From Tissierellia bacterium (GTDB lineage Bacteria > Bacillota > Clostridia > Tissierellales > Sedimentibacteraceae): 54,376 nt of DNA. The stretch spans positions 1-54,376 of the forward strand of contig DURT01000071.1 of NCBI GenBank assembly GCA_012843025.1, given 5' to 3'. The notes under the pieces were generated by a model, which saw only the letters and a program-made list of their open reading frames with translations, had not been told where the DNA came from and searched no databases. Made by a program: the position numbers and the translations under genes. Below are positions 25,862 through 34,634 of this stretch, one piece after another; position 1 is the stretch's first letter; each line of letters opens with the position of its first letter.

Positions 25862-27657
25862 TATTTTTCCTCCAATAAATTCATTTGAATATTGTAAATA
25901 TCCTTATAAATTCCATCCCTGTTAATAAGCTCTTCATGGCTACCTAAGTCAGCTACTTCCCCCTTATCTAATACTAATATCATATCTGCTTCCATTAAAG
26001 TGGTAATTCGGTGGGATATTAATATAACTGTTGTGTTACTTTTATGCTTTTTCAGTTCCGAACGAATTTTTGCATCTGTATCGGCATCCACAGCAGATAA
26101 AGAATCATCAAATATCATTATGGGTGTTTTTCTAAGAAGCATACGGGCTATAGACACTCTTTGTTTTTGTCCTCCAGACAAGGTTACTCCCCTTTCCCCT
26201 ACAATTGTATCGTAACCTTTTGAAAATCCTTCAATTGCCCTGTCCACTTGAGCTATTGATGCAGCTTCCTTTATTTCTTCCATATTAGCTTCTGGTTTTG
26301 CTATACTTATATTTTCTTTAATTGTCCTGGAGAAGAGAAAAGGTTCCTGAAGAACCATGCCTATATTTTTTCTTAAATGTTCCCTCTTTATATTTCTTAT
26401 ATCTACTCCCCCTATGGTAATACTGCCCATTCCTTCAGGCAAATCATATAAACGATTTAACAGATGCATAAGGGTGGTTTTTCCAGAACCGGTACCTCCT
26501 AATATAGCAAAAGTACTTCCAGCCTTTATTTTAAAGCTAACATTTTTTAGTACCGGACTTTTTTCATATTCGAAGGTAACATTTTTAAATTCAATATCCT
26601 TGTAAAGGTCTGGAGTAAGGGAATCTGGGCTGTCTTCTTCCTGAGGCTCCTTTAAAATTTCACATATTCTGTTTAAGGAAACCTTGGTCTTACTAAGCTC
26701 TCCTAAAATCCTCCCAAAACTTCTAAGAGGCCAGGAAATCATAGATGTATAGGTAATGAAAGCCATTAATTCTCCCAAAGTAATTATACCCTTAACCCCA
26801 TAGACAGTTCCATAGACAACTATGACCATCAAGAGTACTCCCGTAACTAAATCACCTATTCCCCAATAGTATCCCAATTGGTACCCTAGCTTAACCCATA
26901 GTTCTGAAAAGATTTTGTTTTTTTCTGTGAATCTTTCTATTTCATACTTTTCCCTTCCAAAAGCCCTTACAACTCTTACGCCGGTTAAGTTCTCCTGTGT
27001 CCTGCTGAAGAGTTCACCCTCAGCTTCATCAGCTACTAAGAACTTTCTTGATAAAATACCATAGAAAATTGTAGTGTACAATATTACTAGGGGCATAAAA
27101 ACCAATACTATCATAGTAAGCTGGTAATTCATTGAAAACATCAAAATAAGGGAGATTATTATCAACATTATAGTTCTGAACATTTCAATCAGTTGAGTAC
27201 CGATGAAATTATGAACTATTTCCACGTCAGAAGTTGATCTTTGGATTATATCTCCCGTTTGATTTTTTACATGCCAGCTGTAGGGCAATTTCTGTATATG
27301 TTCAAACAAACTGTCCCGTATATTTTTTGTAATTCCTTCCGTTCCCTTGGCAGCTGTTATTCTGCCTAAATAATCACTTAAGGCTGTTACAAAGGCCAGT
27401 ATTAATATTATAACTGCACAAACCCATAAATTCTCTTTAAAGAACTCTATGCCACCCATAAAATCTATTGTATTTTTAATGGGCTTTATGTAATTTAAGG
27501 GAACATCCCCAATAACAGAGTCTACCGTAAATCTTATAACTTGGGGCGTGGCAAAGCCTGCAGCCACTTTAATAATGGTTGCCACTGCTGATATTAAGAA
27601 AAATTTAATAAATCCCTTGGAATGAAGCAATAAAATTTTGAGATTTGACTGTTTCAT
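25861..27657 (-). CDS. Heterodimeric ABC exporter, subunit with degenerate catalytic site
   Basis: The partner half-transporter, 598 aa, with the same layout: six hydrophobic helices (about 15-305) and an ATPase with Walker A GGTGSGKTT and signature LSGGQKQR. Walker B reads IMIFDDSLSAVD: Asp replaces the catalytic Glu, so this site is degenerate. With the partner's variant LSTGE signature, this gives one consensus and one inactive ATP site, the known pattern of heterodimeric exporters. GGAGTTTAT precedes the ATG. It lies downstream of apbE but behind a strong hairpin, so it is probably a separate unit. Confidence 0.9.
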   Translation of the reverse strand: MKQSNLKILLLHSKGFIKFFLISAVATIIKVAAGFATPQVIRFTVDSVIGDVPLNYIKPIKNTIDFMGGIEFFKENLWVCAVIILILAFVTALSDYLGRITAAKGTEGITKNIRDSLFEHIQKLPYSWHVKNQTGDIIQRSTSDVEIVHNFIGTQLIEMFRTIMLIIISLILMFSMNYQLTMIVLVFMPLVILYTTIFYGILSRKFLVADEAEGELFSRTQENLTGVRVVRAFGREKYEIERFTEKNKIFSELWVKLGYQLGYYWGIGDLVTGVLLMVIVVYGTVYGVKGIITLGELMAFITYTSMISWPLRSFGRILGELSKTKVSLNRICEILKEPQEEDSPDSLTPDLYKDIEFKNVTFEYEKSPVLKNVSFKIKAGSTFAILGGTGSGKTTLMHLLNRLYDLPEGMGSITIGGVDIRNIKREHLRKNIGMVLQEPFLFSRTIKENISIAKPEANMEEIKEAASIAQVDRAIEGFSKGYDTIVGERGVTLSGGQKQRVSIARMLLRKTPIMIFDDSLSAVDADTDAKIRSELKKHKSNTTVILISHRITTLMEADMILVLDKGEVADLGSHEELINRDGIYKDIYNIQMNLLEEK

Positions 27658-27715
27658 ATAAACTCCGTATTATATGGTGAAATCCTCTGTGTCTCCATTA
27701 TAATTGTTAACATAA

Positions 27716-27748
27716 AATAAATAAGCAATATAAAATTGCTTATTTATT
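27716..27748 (-). terminator. 14-bp hairpin terminator after apbE
   Basis: AATAAATAAGCAAT (27716-27729), loop ATAAA, ATTGCTTATTTATT (27735-27748): a perfect 14-bp stem between apbE and the ABC exporter. Confidence 0.75.
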
Positions 27749-27780
27749 CTATTATAATATTGAATTTGTGTCAATAAATC

Positions 27781-28833
27781 CTAAGATTGTTCCTTTATAT
27801 AACTTTCAAAATTTTCACTGTACTTTATAGTTCCGTCAGTAAAAACCCACATAGCTTCAGTACCTGGTAAAGAGTTAATAAATTCCATTCCTTCTTCAAA
27901 AGGCATGGCAAAAGTTGCCGTTGAAAGTGCATCCGCCATACCTGAGTCTTCGCAAATTATAGTAATTGCAGAAAAATACTCAGCTGGATACAAGGTATCT
28001 TTATCGATTATATGGTTGTATTTTTCACCATTAACAACATAGTATCTTTCGTAATCACCACTGGTTACCATGGATAAGTCATCAATTTTAACTAATTTTA
28101 AAATAGACTGTCCCCTAGGAGAGTTAGGATCTTGAACTCCCACATTCCAGGAATCCCCCGTAACTATATTGTTGTTAATTGCCCGAACATTTCCACCTAC
28201 TGACAACAATCCAGAAGTCAATCCCTTTTCCCTTACAATTTTACTTACCTGTTCCGTAGCATAGCCTTTTGCTACAGCACCAACATCCAAGCTCATTAAA
28301 GGGTCTCTTAAGAATACCGTAGATTCCTCTTCATCAATGATTATATCTTCAATGTTCGTATGCTCAGCAGCCTTTTTTAGTTCTTCTATTGGGGGTAGGG
28401 ATGCATTGTCAGGATCATCTATTCCTTCTGTTCTATATTCATGCCAAATTTTTAATACGGCTCCAAAAGCAATATTTGTCTCGCCATTTGTTTTCTCATA
28501 TACTTCCTTGGAGAATTTAAGTAAGTCAATAATTCTTTGATCTACCTTAACAGGTTTTATTCCTGCATTGTCATTTATTGTTTTAATATTATTTATACCT
28601 TCATAATCGTTGTAAATATCATAGAGTTGGTGATATTCCTTTAAATTATCATAAATAACCTGGGCATATTCCTTAAACTCTTCCTTGCTATGGGCGAAAC
28701 CTACAATCCTGGTTACCGTATCAAACAAAATTATAAATTCTGATTCGTACCTGACAAGTTCCTTTTCTTTACAGGAAGTTAAACTAATTAAAATTAAAAT
28801 GACCATTAATATTGAAACAACTTTTCTTATCAA
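27781..28833 (-). CDS. apbE: FAD:protein FMN transferase lipoprotein
   Basis: Attaches FMN covalently to Thr in FMN-binding domains outside the membrane. 350 aa with a lipobox (SLTSC) and the ApbE signatures: LDVGAVAKGYATEQV, SVGGNVRAI, and the C-terminal region with HIIDKDTLYPA and DALSTATFAM. The start is a TTG at 28833 preceded by AGAGGTG. It lies 44 bases downstream of the lipoprotein with two FMN-binding-like repeats, its probable substrate. The reductase at 1194, with a canonical TGAT-type site, is a second likely target. Confidence 0.92.
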   Translation of the reverse strand: MIRKVVSILMVILILISLTSCKEKELVRYESEFIILFDTVTRIVGFAHSKEEFKEYAQVIYDNLKEYHQLYDIYNDYEGINNIKTINDNAGIKPVKVDQRIIDLLKFSKEVYEKTNGETNIAFGAVLKIWHEYRTEGIDDPDNASLPPIEELKKAAEHTNIEDIIIDEEESTVFLRDPLMSLDVGAVAKGYATEQVSKIVREKGLTSGLLSVGGNVRAINNNIVTGDSWNVGVQDPNSPRGQSILKLVKIDDLSMVTSGDYERYYVVNGEKYNHIIDKDTLYPAEYFSAITIICEDSGMADALSTATFAMPFEEGMEFINSLPGTEAMWVFTDGTIKYSENFESYIKEQS

Positions 28834-28853
28834 CTTTCACCTCTTGAAGCTAA

Positions 28854-28873
28854 AGGGGCAATTCCATGCCCCT
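28854..28873 (-). terminator. Intergenic hairpin between lipoprotein and apbE
   Basis: AGGGGCA (28854-28860), loop ATTCCA, TGCCCCT (28867-28873), with a weak T-tail on the minus strand. Likely a partial terminator that gives more lipoprotein than transferase. Confidence 0.55.
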
Positions 28874-28877
28874 AAAA

Positions 28878-29984
28878 TTAATTGCTATTTGCGTTAACAA
28901 ATGCTTTTTCTATATTATCCTTGATGTCTATAATTCCTACTGTTACAGAAGATACTAAATCTTCATCTGTAGGATAACCACCTTCATCAACGGAAATACC
29001 TTTTATTTCTTCTACAGTCTTACCTACAATATACTCTGAAAACGCATCTGCCTGCTCATACCATTCTCTTCCTATGGCAGAAGCTCTCTTCATTCCGTAG
29101 TCTTCACCTAATTCCACCTTTGTTATTGGTGCAACAGATAAATCTGTAGTAATTTTACCTGTAGCATCAAAGTTAACATTAGACTGAGAAGCATCGATTA
29201 TAGAACTTGTTACTCTGCCTTCACTATCAAATGTTGCTGCTGTGTAAGTGGAATAAGCTTGTGCTAAACCTTCAGCATCAGCCGTTGCATCTTTAGATTT
29301 AGAAATCTTTGTTGTAACTGCCAAGCCTAAATTATCGGAAGCTTTTGCTCCTAAATTCTGAGCATTAGCTGCTGCTTTTTCGATAGCTTCTACATAAGAA
29401 TTAATTTTTATTGTTACTGATGATACTAAATCAGCTTCTGTTGGAACTCCTGATTCGTCAACAGCAATACTTTTAACTTCTTCTATAGTTTTTCCTTTTA
29501 CATATTCAGCAAGAGCATTAGCTTGTTCATACCATTCTTTATCAATACTTGATACTCTGCCCATTCCGTATTCTTCTTTAAGTTCTTGCTTTGATTTATA
29601 TACTGTAGATAGGTCAGGTACTATTTTACCTTCATTAGTAAAACCTATTACAGTTTGAGCAGTATCTATTTTAGTTTGCACTATTTTTCCGTCTTTGTCA
29701 ATAGTAAGTGCAACAATTACTGAATCAGTTTGAGCTGCACCATCATTTTCTCCTGCATCCCTTGACTTTTGAATTGATGAAACTACTGCCAAGCCTGTTT
29801 TCACTTCATCATCTGCCAATGGTTCTTCTGCTGCCGGTTCTTCTTCTGGCTCTTCTGCTGCCGGCTCTTCTACTTTAGGTTCCTCTGTCTGAGGAGTTTC
29901 AACCTGAGGTTGTTCCTTTGTACATCCTACAAAAGCAAATAGGGACATTGCTAATACTAATAATAGTACTAATGATTTTTTCAT
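28878..29984 (-). CDS. Lipoprotein with two FMN-binding-like repeats
   Basis: A lipid-anchored extracellular protein of 368 aa, probably an electron carrier. Signal peptide with lipobox FVGC (Cys21), then a Pro/Glu-rich spacer (about 24-58), then two repeats of about 150 residues (about 62-208 and 219-365). Each ends in DLVSSVT (185-191 and 342-348), aligned with the DAVTGAT flavin site of the reductase at 1194, and each contains EYGMGR/DYGMKR and EWYEQA. I infer that the Thr is flavinylated by the adjacent ApbE, although Ser-Val replaces the usual Gly-Ala. ATG 29984 is set by GGAGGAAAGTA. Confidence 0.75.
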   Translation of the reverse strand: MKKSLVLLLVLAMSLFAFVGCTKEQPQVETPQTEEPKVEEPAAEEPEEEPAAEEPLADDEVKTGLAVVSSIQKSRDAGENDGAAQTDSVIVALTIDKDGKIVQTKIDTAQTVIGFTNEGKIVPDLSTVYKSKQELKEEYGMGRVSSIDKEWYEQANALAEYVKGKTIEEVKSIAVDESGVPTEADLVSSVTIKINSYVEAIEKAAANAQNLGAKASDNLGLAVTTKISKSKDATADAEGLAQAYSTYTAATFDSEGRVTSSIIDASQSNVNFDATGKITTDLSVAPITKVELGEDYGMKRASAIGREWYEQADAFSEYIVGKTVEEIKGISVDEGGYPTDEDLVSSVTVGIIDIKDNIEKAFVNANSN

Positions 29985-30011
29985 TACTTTCCTCCATAAA
30001 ATCATAATTTA

Positions 30012-30037
30012 TATAATCAGCATTTCTGCTGGTTATA
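30012..30037 (-). promoter_or_regulatory. Inverted repeat just upstream of the flavin lipoprotein gene
   Basis: TATAATCAGCA and TGCTGGTTATA flank TTTC, an 11-bp near-perfect inverted repeat 28 bases upstream of the start codon. It could be an operator or an mRNA leader hairpin. Confidence 0.4.
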
Positions 30038-30107
30038 ACTATGCACATGCTAAAATAAGCATAAAATTAACAAACTCTTCCATAGTTATAGGATGGTTAA
30101 AAATAAC

Positions 30108-30146
30108 AAACGTTTTCGTTCAGTAATGCTGAACGGCGTTCTCGTT
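30108..30146. promoter_or_regulatory. Repeat cluster between iclR-type gene and flavin lipoprotein operon
   Basis: A perfect inverted repeat CGTTCAG-TAATG-CTGAACG (30117-30135) is embedded in two direct copies of TGAACGARAACG (minus strand, starting 26 bases apart). The cluster is 34 bases after the IclR-family stop codon and about 130 bases upstream of the lipoprotein start. Candidate operator; the hairpin lacks an immediate T-run. Confidence 0.45.
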
Positions 30147-30168
30147 CATGCCTTAAATAAATGGATAC

Positions 30169-30933
30169 TTAGATTCCTCTGTATCCTATGCTATAAGATA
30201 TTTCCTTAGCTGCTTCTTTTATTATAGGTATTAATTGACAAATTTTTTCTTCTGTCATTCTGAAAGCAGGTCCTGTTGTACTTATGCTGAACTTCGCATC
30301 TCCATTATAATCGAAAATGGGTGCAGCAACACACTTTATTCCTTCAACAACTTCTTCATTGTCTATGGCAAAACCCTGTTCTTTCATTTCTTTTAATCTT
30401 TTGACGAATTCACATTTGTCAGTTATGGTATTGGGAGTATATTTGGGTATTTCTTCTGGCAGATAATTGTCTATTTTGTCCAAGTCTTGATAACATAATA
30501 TTATTCTGCCATCTGCCGTAGTATATGCTGGTAACTTGGCCCCTATTGTAGTTGAAGTTTTAATGGACCTATTACATTCCTGCTTCTCTATCCAAACCAC
30601 ATCAGAACCATCAAGCATGGCAATATGCACTGTTTCTTCAATTTTCGAACATACTTCCTTAATTACAGGGAGTGCTGCACTCCTTATATTTAAGGAATTC
30701 ATAACTATGTCACCGAATTCTATAAACCTTATTCCCAGCCTATACCTTTGCGTATTTTTATCTTGGCTGATAAAGCCGTGATGTTTAAGTGTTGTTAAAA
30801 TCCCATGAACAGTGCTCTTGTTTAAATCTAATCTTTCGGATATTTCCGACAATTTTAGTTCTTTTTTTCCTCTGAAACATTCAATAATAGCAACAGCCCT
30901 ATCTATGGCCTGAACAGTATTTCTTTTTTTCAT
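30169..30933 (-). CDS. IclR-family transcriptional regulator
   Basis: A DNA-binding regulator of 254 aa. The N-terminal winged helix (about 8-70: AIDRAVAIIECF, LNKSTVHGILTTL) is followed by the IclR effector domain (about 80-250), with AMLDGSDVVWIEK and GIKCVAAPIFDYNG. The family usually senses small organic acids. The start is ATG 30933 after GGTAGG. It lies upstream of, and in line with, the lipoprotein-apbE pair and may control it; the repeat cluster at 30108-30146 is the obvious candidate site. Confidence 0.88.
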   Translation of the reverse strand: MKKRNTVQAIDRAVAIIECFRGKKELKLSEISERLDLNKSTVHGILTTLKHHGFISQDKNTQRYRLGIRFIEFGDIVMNSLNIRSAALPVIKEVCSKIEETVHIAMLDGSDVVWIEKQECNRSIKTSTTIGAKLPAYTTADGRIILCYQDLDKIDNYLPEEIPKYTPNTITDKCEFVKRLKEMKEQGFAIDNEEVVEGIKCVAAPIFDYNGDAKFSISTTGPAFRMTEEKICQLIPIIKEAAKEISYSIGYRGI

Positions 30934-30949
30934 ATCCACCTACCCGCAA

Positions 30950-30978
30950 ATTTTAGCACAATCATTTCAATAAATCAA
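30950..30978 (-). promoter_or_regulatory. Proximal promoter of the IclR-family gene
   Basis: On the minus strand TTGATT (30978-30973) and TAAAAT (30955-30950), 17-base spacer, directly upstream of the start codon. Confidence 0.5.
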
Positions 30979-31110
30979 TAATAAATAATTAATTAACAAA
31001 TATTTCTTTGATTGTCCAATAATTGGTTAACCCATCCTTTTTTCCGTCATTTTAAATAATTTAAATTGTACTGTTGATAATATTTCTAAAGCTGCAATAC
31101 ATGACAATTA

Positions 31111-31139
31111 ATATTATCACCCGGCAAAAAAATTGTCAA
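31111..31139 (-). promoter_or_regulatory. Distal promoter in the 30934-31294 intergenic stretch
   Basis: On the minus strand TTGACA (31139-31134) and TAATAT (31116-31111), 17-base spacer. This 361-base stretch separates the divergent IclR-type and HD-domain genes. It holds this promoter, the proximal one, and AT-rich DNA; I see no gene in it. Confidence 0.6.
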
Positions 31140-31294
31140 AGGAAAAAAATATTAATTGATTGTCAAAATAAAAACCCACCCAATAGGGCAATCCAAATAC
31201 TTTGGGCCTGGGAACCTTGTTTACAATAAAATTTTGTAGACATAGAAAGATAAATAGGTTAGTATATATAAAAATACATTAAGGAAGGGATAGC

Positions 31295-31861
31295 ATGATT
31301 ACAAAAGAAAAAGCATGGGAATTGCTGAAAAAATATAACAAGGAAGAATTTCATTTACAACATGCAAAAACCGTTAGCTTTGTAATGGGACATTTCGCAA
31401 AAAAATTAGGTTTTGCAAATGAAGTTGAATTTTGGGAAATAGTAGGGCTTCTGCATGACATTGACTTTGAAATGTATCCCGATGAACACTGTGTAAAAAT
31501 GCAGGAAATACTTCGTGAAGAGGGAGTGGATGAAAATATAATTCGTTCAGCAGCCAGTCACGGATATGGCCTTACTAATGTTACTATTAAACCAGAGCAC
31601 ACCATGGAAAAAGTACTGTTTGCCACCGATGAATTAACAGGTTTAATATGGGCTGCTGCACTAATGCGCCCCTCAAAAAGTACCTTGGATATGGGACTTA
31701 AATCTTTAAAGAAAAAATACAAATCTCCAAGCTTTGCTGCAGGATGTTCCAGAGAGGCCATTAAAGCTGGAGCTGATATGTTAGGATGGGAATTGGATCA
31801 TCTGTTAAATGAAACCTTGGAAGCAATGCAAGAATTCGAAAAATCAAGTAAACAGGAATAA
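31295..31861 (+). CDS. HD-domain phosphohydrolase
   Basis: A soluble protein of 188 aa with the metal-binding HD fold: His in LQHAKTVSFV, the His-Asp doublet in LLHDIDFE (about 52-59), and AASHGYG (about 86) followed by TDELTG (about 111). Such proteins are metal-dependent phosphohydrolases acting on nucleotides or related phosphoesters; the substrate is unknown. AAGGAAGGGA precedes the ATG. It stands alone on the plus strand and has its own terminator. Confidence 0.85.
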   Translation: MITKEKAWELLKKYNKEEFHLQHAKTVSFVMGHFAKKLGFANEVEFWEIVGLLHDIDFEMYPDEHCVKMQEILREEGVDENIIRSAASHGYGLTNVTIKPEHTMEKVLFATDELTGLIWAAALMRPSKSTLDMGLKSLKKKYKSPSFAAGCSREAIKAGADMLGWELDHLLNETLEAMQEFEKSSKQE

Positions 31862-31868
31862 GAATTAT

Positions 31869-31891
31869 AAGGGACACCGAAGTGTCCCCTT
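31869..31891. terminator. Terminator between convergent HD and acyltransferase genes
   Basis: GGGACAC (31871-31877), loop CGAA, GTGTCCC (31882-31888), flanked by A-rich and T-rich sequence, so able to act in both directions. Confidence 0.75.
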
Positions 31892-31896
31892 AATAT

Positions 31897-32940
31897 TTAA
31901 TTAGCCGAAGCTGGCGATTTTTTTAGTTTCAATGACTCTTTCAATTTATTTCGTATTACAGTAAATAAGAGGCATGAAATTACTGTAATTGGTATAACGG
32001 TAAAGGTACATAATAATATTTTATTGGTAACTGATAAGAAGTTTTTTTCCGCATATGTTAGCATAATTGTTAAAACCAAGGGGTGCATTAAGTATATATA
32101 GTAAGAACTTTGGCCGAAAACTCTTATAAAACCATAAATATTTTTCAATTTTTCCTTCATTAACAAACCAAAGGAATAAACTAAGAATACAGATACAGAA
32201 GAAAAAACAAACCATATAGAAGTATAAGCTGGCGAGTTGTAATGAGAAACCATAGTATAAATTATACTCATAACCACATAGCCTGCTGCAATATACTTTG
32301 TATTTTTCTTCAACCATTCTAGGAACTTGTTATATTCCATAGAAACATAAATTCCCAACATATAAAATACCATGTATTTTAAGAACAATCTGTCGGAAAG
32401 CTCAAACCTTATAAATTCTGCAGATAAATATGTTATTATTCCAGCAATAATGAGAATAGTAACTTTCTTTTCAGATCTTTTTAAAATAAAGTAAAATATC
32501 GGCCCTACTAGGTACATTTGTACAATAATTATAACGAAGTAAAGATGGTAGGACATGGTGCCGTGCAATACTCTATCCACGAAGAAATTCATATCCCTGG
32601 TATAGTATCCATAATAAATATATACATTATAATAAATAACACACCACACTAAGTATGCTACTAGGACCTTGGACAGCCTTTTTTTAAGAAAGTCAAAATA
32701 TTTAAACTCTCTGTTCTTATGACTGTAGCTATAAAAACTTGTAACACCACTTAAGAATATAAAGACGGGTGTGGTGAATTTTAAACATCTGTTTAAAAAA
32801 AGCATTAAAATATTTGGAAAACTTCCACTTATATACTCAGTTACTCCCGTTGCCGTTATATGTACTATCATAACTGCAAAGCAGGCAACAAATCTCATAT
32901 AATCCAATTCATACATTCTGTTTGAATTAACTTTAGACAT
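31897..32940 (-). CDS. Membrane acyltransferase (acyltransferase-3 family)
   Basis: An integral membrane protein of 347 aa with about ten hydrophobic helices. It begins with the acyltransferase-3 motif MYELDYMRFVACFAVMIVH, including the catalytic His. Relatives O-acetylate cell-surface sugars or peptidoglycan. It has no extracellular SGNH domain. Single gene, converging on the HD-domain gene. The substrate is not predictable. Confidence 0.85.
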   Translation of the reverse strand: MSKVNSNRMYELDYMRFVACFAVMIVHITATGVTEYISGSFPNILMLFLNRCLKFTTPVFIFLSGVTSFYSYSHKNREFKYFDFLKKRLSKVLVAYLVWCVIYYNVYIYYGYYTRDMNFFVDRVLHGTMSYHLYFVIIIVQMYLVGPIFYFILKRSEKKVTILIIAGIITYLSAEFIRFELSDRLFLKYMVFYMLGIYVSMEYNKFLEWLKKNTKYIAAGYVVMSIIYTMVSHYNSPAYTSIWFVFSSVSVFLVYSFGLLMKEKLKNIYGFIRVFGQSSYYIYLMHPLVLTIMLTYAEKNFLSVTNKILLCTFTVIPITVISCLLFTVIRNKLKESLKLKKSPASAN

Positions 32941-32982
32941 ATAACCACTCTCTTAAGTTTTTTGTCTATTTTAACATGTAAA

Positions 32983-33013
32983 AAGGGAAAAAGCAATTAA
33001 TGCTTTTTCCCTT
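32983..33013 (-). terminator. Terminator of the DUF2508 gene
   Basis: AAGGGAAAAAGCA (32983-32995) pairs with TGCTTTTTCCCTT (33001-33013): a perfect 13-bp stem with a 5-base loop. Confidence 0.85.
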
Positions 33014-33015
33014 AG

Positions 33016-33261
33016 TTAAAGATTACCGTTTCTATATTGTTTTAAAAGATAAATATATTTTTGCTCCGCTGCCTCAATCTTATAAATTGCATAATCAACT
33101 AAATCAGGATGAGAGACATTTTCAAAAATATTTTTTGCATCTTCCCATTCCTTTTTAGCTTTTTCAATGTTCATAAACATTTCATCTTTCTCTATATCTT
33201 GTTTTATTTTAAAGTTTTGAAAAATACTTTTTAAACTGATTTTATTCCGAATACTATTCAT
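33016..33261 (-). CDS. DUF2508 (YaaL-like) small protein
   Basis: An 81-aa helical protein matching the YaaL/DUF2508 family of Firmicutes by KKEWEDAKNIFENVSHPDLVD and IEAAEQKYIYLLKQ. Its function is unknown; in Bacillus yaaL lies beside recR, but that context is missing here. AGGAGG precedes the ATG, and it has its own terminator. Confidence 0.8.
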   Translation of the reverse strand: MNSIRNKISLKSIFQNFKIKQDIEKDEMFMNIEKAKKEWEDAKNIFENVSHPDLVDYAIYKIEAAEQKYIYLLKQYRNGNL

Positions 33262-33350
33262 GGAAAAAACCTCCTATCCTTATTATTATAGACAGAAGGT
33301 TCCTTTTTATACCTATAATACCAATAGAAATTACCCCAATTTATGAATAA

Positions 33351-33815
33351 TCAGTTACTATTTTCTTTTTCTAATTTCAATAAGTGCTCCTTAATATGGA
33401 GTCCTCCTCCATAACCTACTAATTTTCCGTTTTTACCTATTACCCTATGACAGGGAATAATAATTGAAATAGGATTTCTGTTGTTAGCCATACCCACAGC
33501 CCTGGATGCTTTTTCATTTCCCACAGCTAGGGCTATATCTTTATAACTTTTAGTTTCTCCATAGGGTATATTCATGAGAGAATTCCATACTTTTTGTTGA
33601 AATTCTGTACCCTTGGGAGATATGGGAATACTAAAAGTTTTCCTCCTACCCTCTAAGTATTCCTTTATTTGCCTGTAGGCTTCCTTTATGAGAGGGGTTT
33701 CTCTTACTTCCCCTTTTACATCTTCACCTTCAAAGAAAACATCAGTTATGGCATGTCCATCTTCTCCAATGCCTATTTTACCTATTATTGTCCTATAGTA
33801 ATATATACTTTTCAT
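33351..33815 (-). CDS. ogt: Methylated-DNA--protein-cysteine methyltransferase
   Basis: A suicide repair enzyme of 154 aa that moves methyl groups from O6-methylguanine to its own cysteine. The active site PCHRVIG (Cys122) and the DNA-binding stretch IPYGETKSYKDIA are intact. It has the short Ogt form with no Ada N-terminal domain. It follows the flavodoxin-ferredoxin gene by 9 bases on the same strand, so the two are probably co-transcribed. Confidence 0.93.
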   Translation of the reverse strand: MKSIYYYRTIIGKIGIGEDGHAITDVFFEGEDVKGEVRETPLIKEAYRQIKEYLEGRRKTFSIPISPKGTEFQQKVWNSLMNIPYGETKSYKDIALAVGNEKASRAVGMANNRNPISIIIPCHRVIGKNGKLVGYGGGLHIKEHLLKLEKENSN

Positions 33816-33824
33816 AAGTTCCTC

Positions 33825-34634
33825 CTAAAGGAATATTTCCGGCTCTTTTCTTTCAGTAAGTTCAATTTCCAATTCATACTTATGTCTTAAATAATTTTCA
33901 TCATCATAGTACTTGGCACTAACAGGACAACTTTTAATACAGGCTCCACACTTAATACATATATAGTTTAATTTGCTCACATCATTATAATCAATGGAAC
34001 CCATAGGACATAAAGAGACACATAATTTACAGTCAACACACTCTTCATTAGTCTTAGGTTTTATTTTTCTGAAATCCACATCTTCCCCTTTTTCATTCTT
34101 GGGTTTATAGTATGGTCTGTATACTTCGTTGCCAGGTACAACTACGTCTTGTCCATTTTCAGAAGAAATTTTCGCATGGATTTCTTTTGCAAACATTCTT
34201 ACCTTTTTTAAATCCTTTTCATCAGGTCTACCCTTAGCTAGTGTTTTAGAAAATGAATGTTCTCCTATAAAGGCACCGCCGGCTATAACTTTAAAACCAT
34301 TATTATTCAAAATATCTTTAAGTTCAATTAATGCATCATCGTAGTTTCTGTTTCCATAAAGTACTAAGGCAACAGCCTTTGCCCCATCCGATTGAATAGT
34401 GTTCAAGAATTTTAACAGCACATTTGGAACTCTTCCTGCATATACAGGCAAACCTACTATAACTAAGTCGCCATTGCCAAAGTGTAAAGGCTTCTCTCTA
34501 TTTGAAGGTAGGGTAAAATCATAAAAATATGTATCTGTTTTTAAGTATTTCGATAATTCATCTGCCAAGCTCGTTACTACCTTCTTTGTAGTTCCTGTAG
34601 CACTGAAAAAAACTCCGTTGACCTTGTTGTACAT
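33825..34634 (-). CDS. EFR1-type flavodoxin-ferredoxin protein
   Basis: An electron-transfer protein of 269 aa combining an N-terminal flavodoxin-like fold (about 1-150; FMN loop SATGTTKKV at about 11-19) with a C-terminal two-cluster ferredoxin (about 195-250): CVDCKLCVSLCP and CIKCGACIKSCP. It matches the EFR1 family of clostridia. A cytoplasmic redox protein; the partner is unknown. Upstream of ogt in a probable two-gene unit. Confidence 0.88.
   Translation of the reverse strand: MYNKVNGVFFSATGTTKKVVTSLADELSKYLKTDTYFYDFTLPSNREKPLHFGNGDLVIVGLPVYAGRVPNVLLKFLNTIQSDGAKAVALVLYGNRNYDDALIELKDILNNNGFKVIAGGAFIGEHSFSKTLAKGRPDEKDLKKVRMFAKEIHAKISSENGQDVVVPGNEVYRPYYKPKNEKGEDVDFRKIKPKTNEECVDCKLCVSLCPMGSIDYNDVSKLNYICIKCGACIKSCPVSAKYYDDENYLRHKYELEIELTERKEPEIFL

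Noticed and set aside
27781..30005. Listeria-type extracellular electron transfer locus
   Set aside because: Only the flavin lipoprotein and flavin transferase are present. No Ndh2-like NADH dehydrogenase, EetA/EetB or demethylmenaquinone genes are nearby, so I do not call a full locus.
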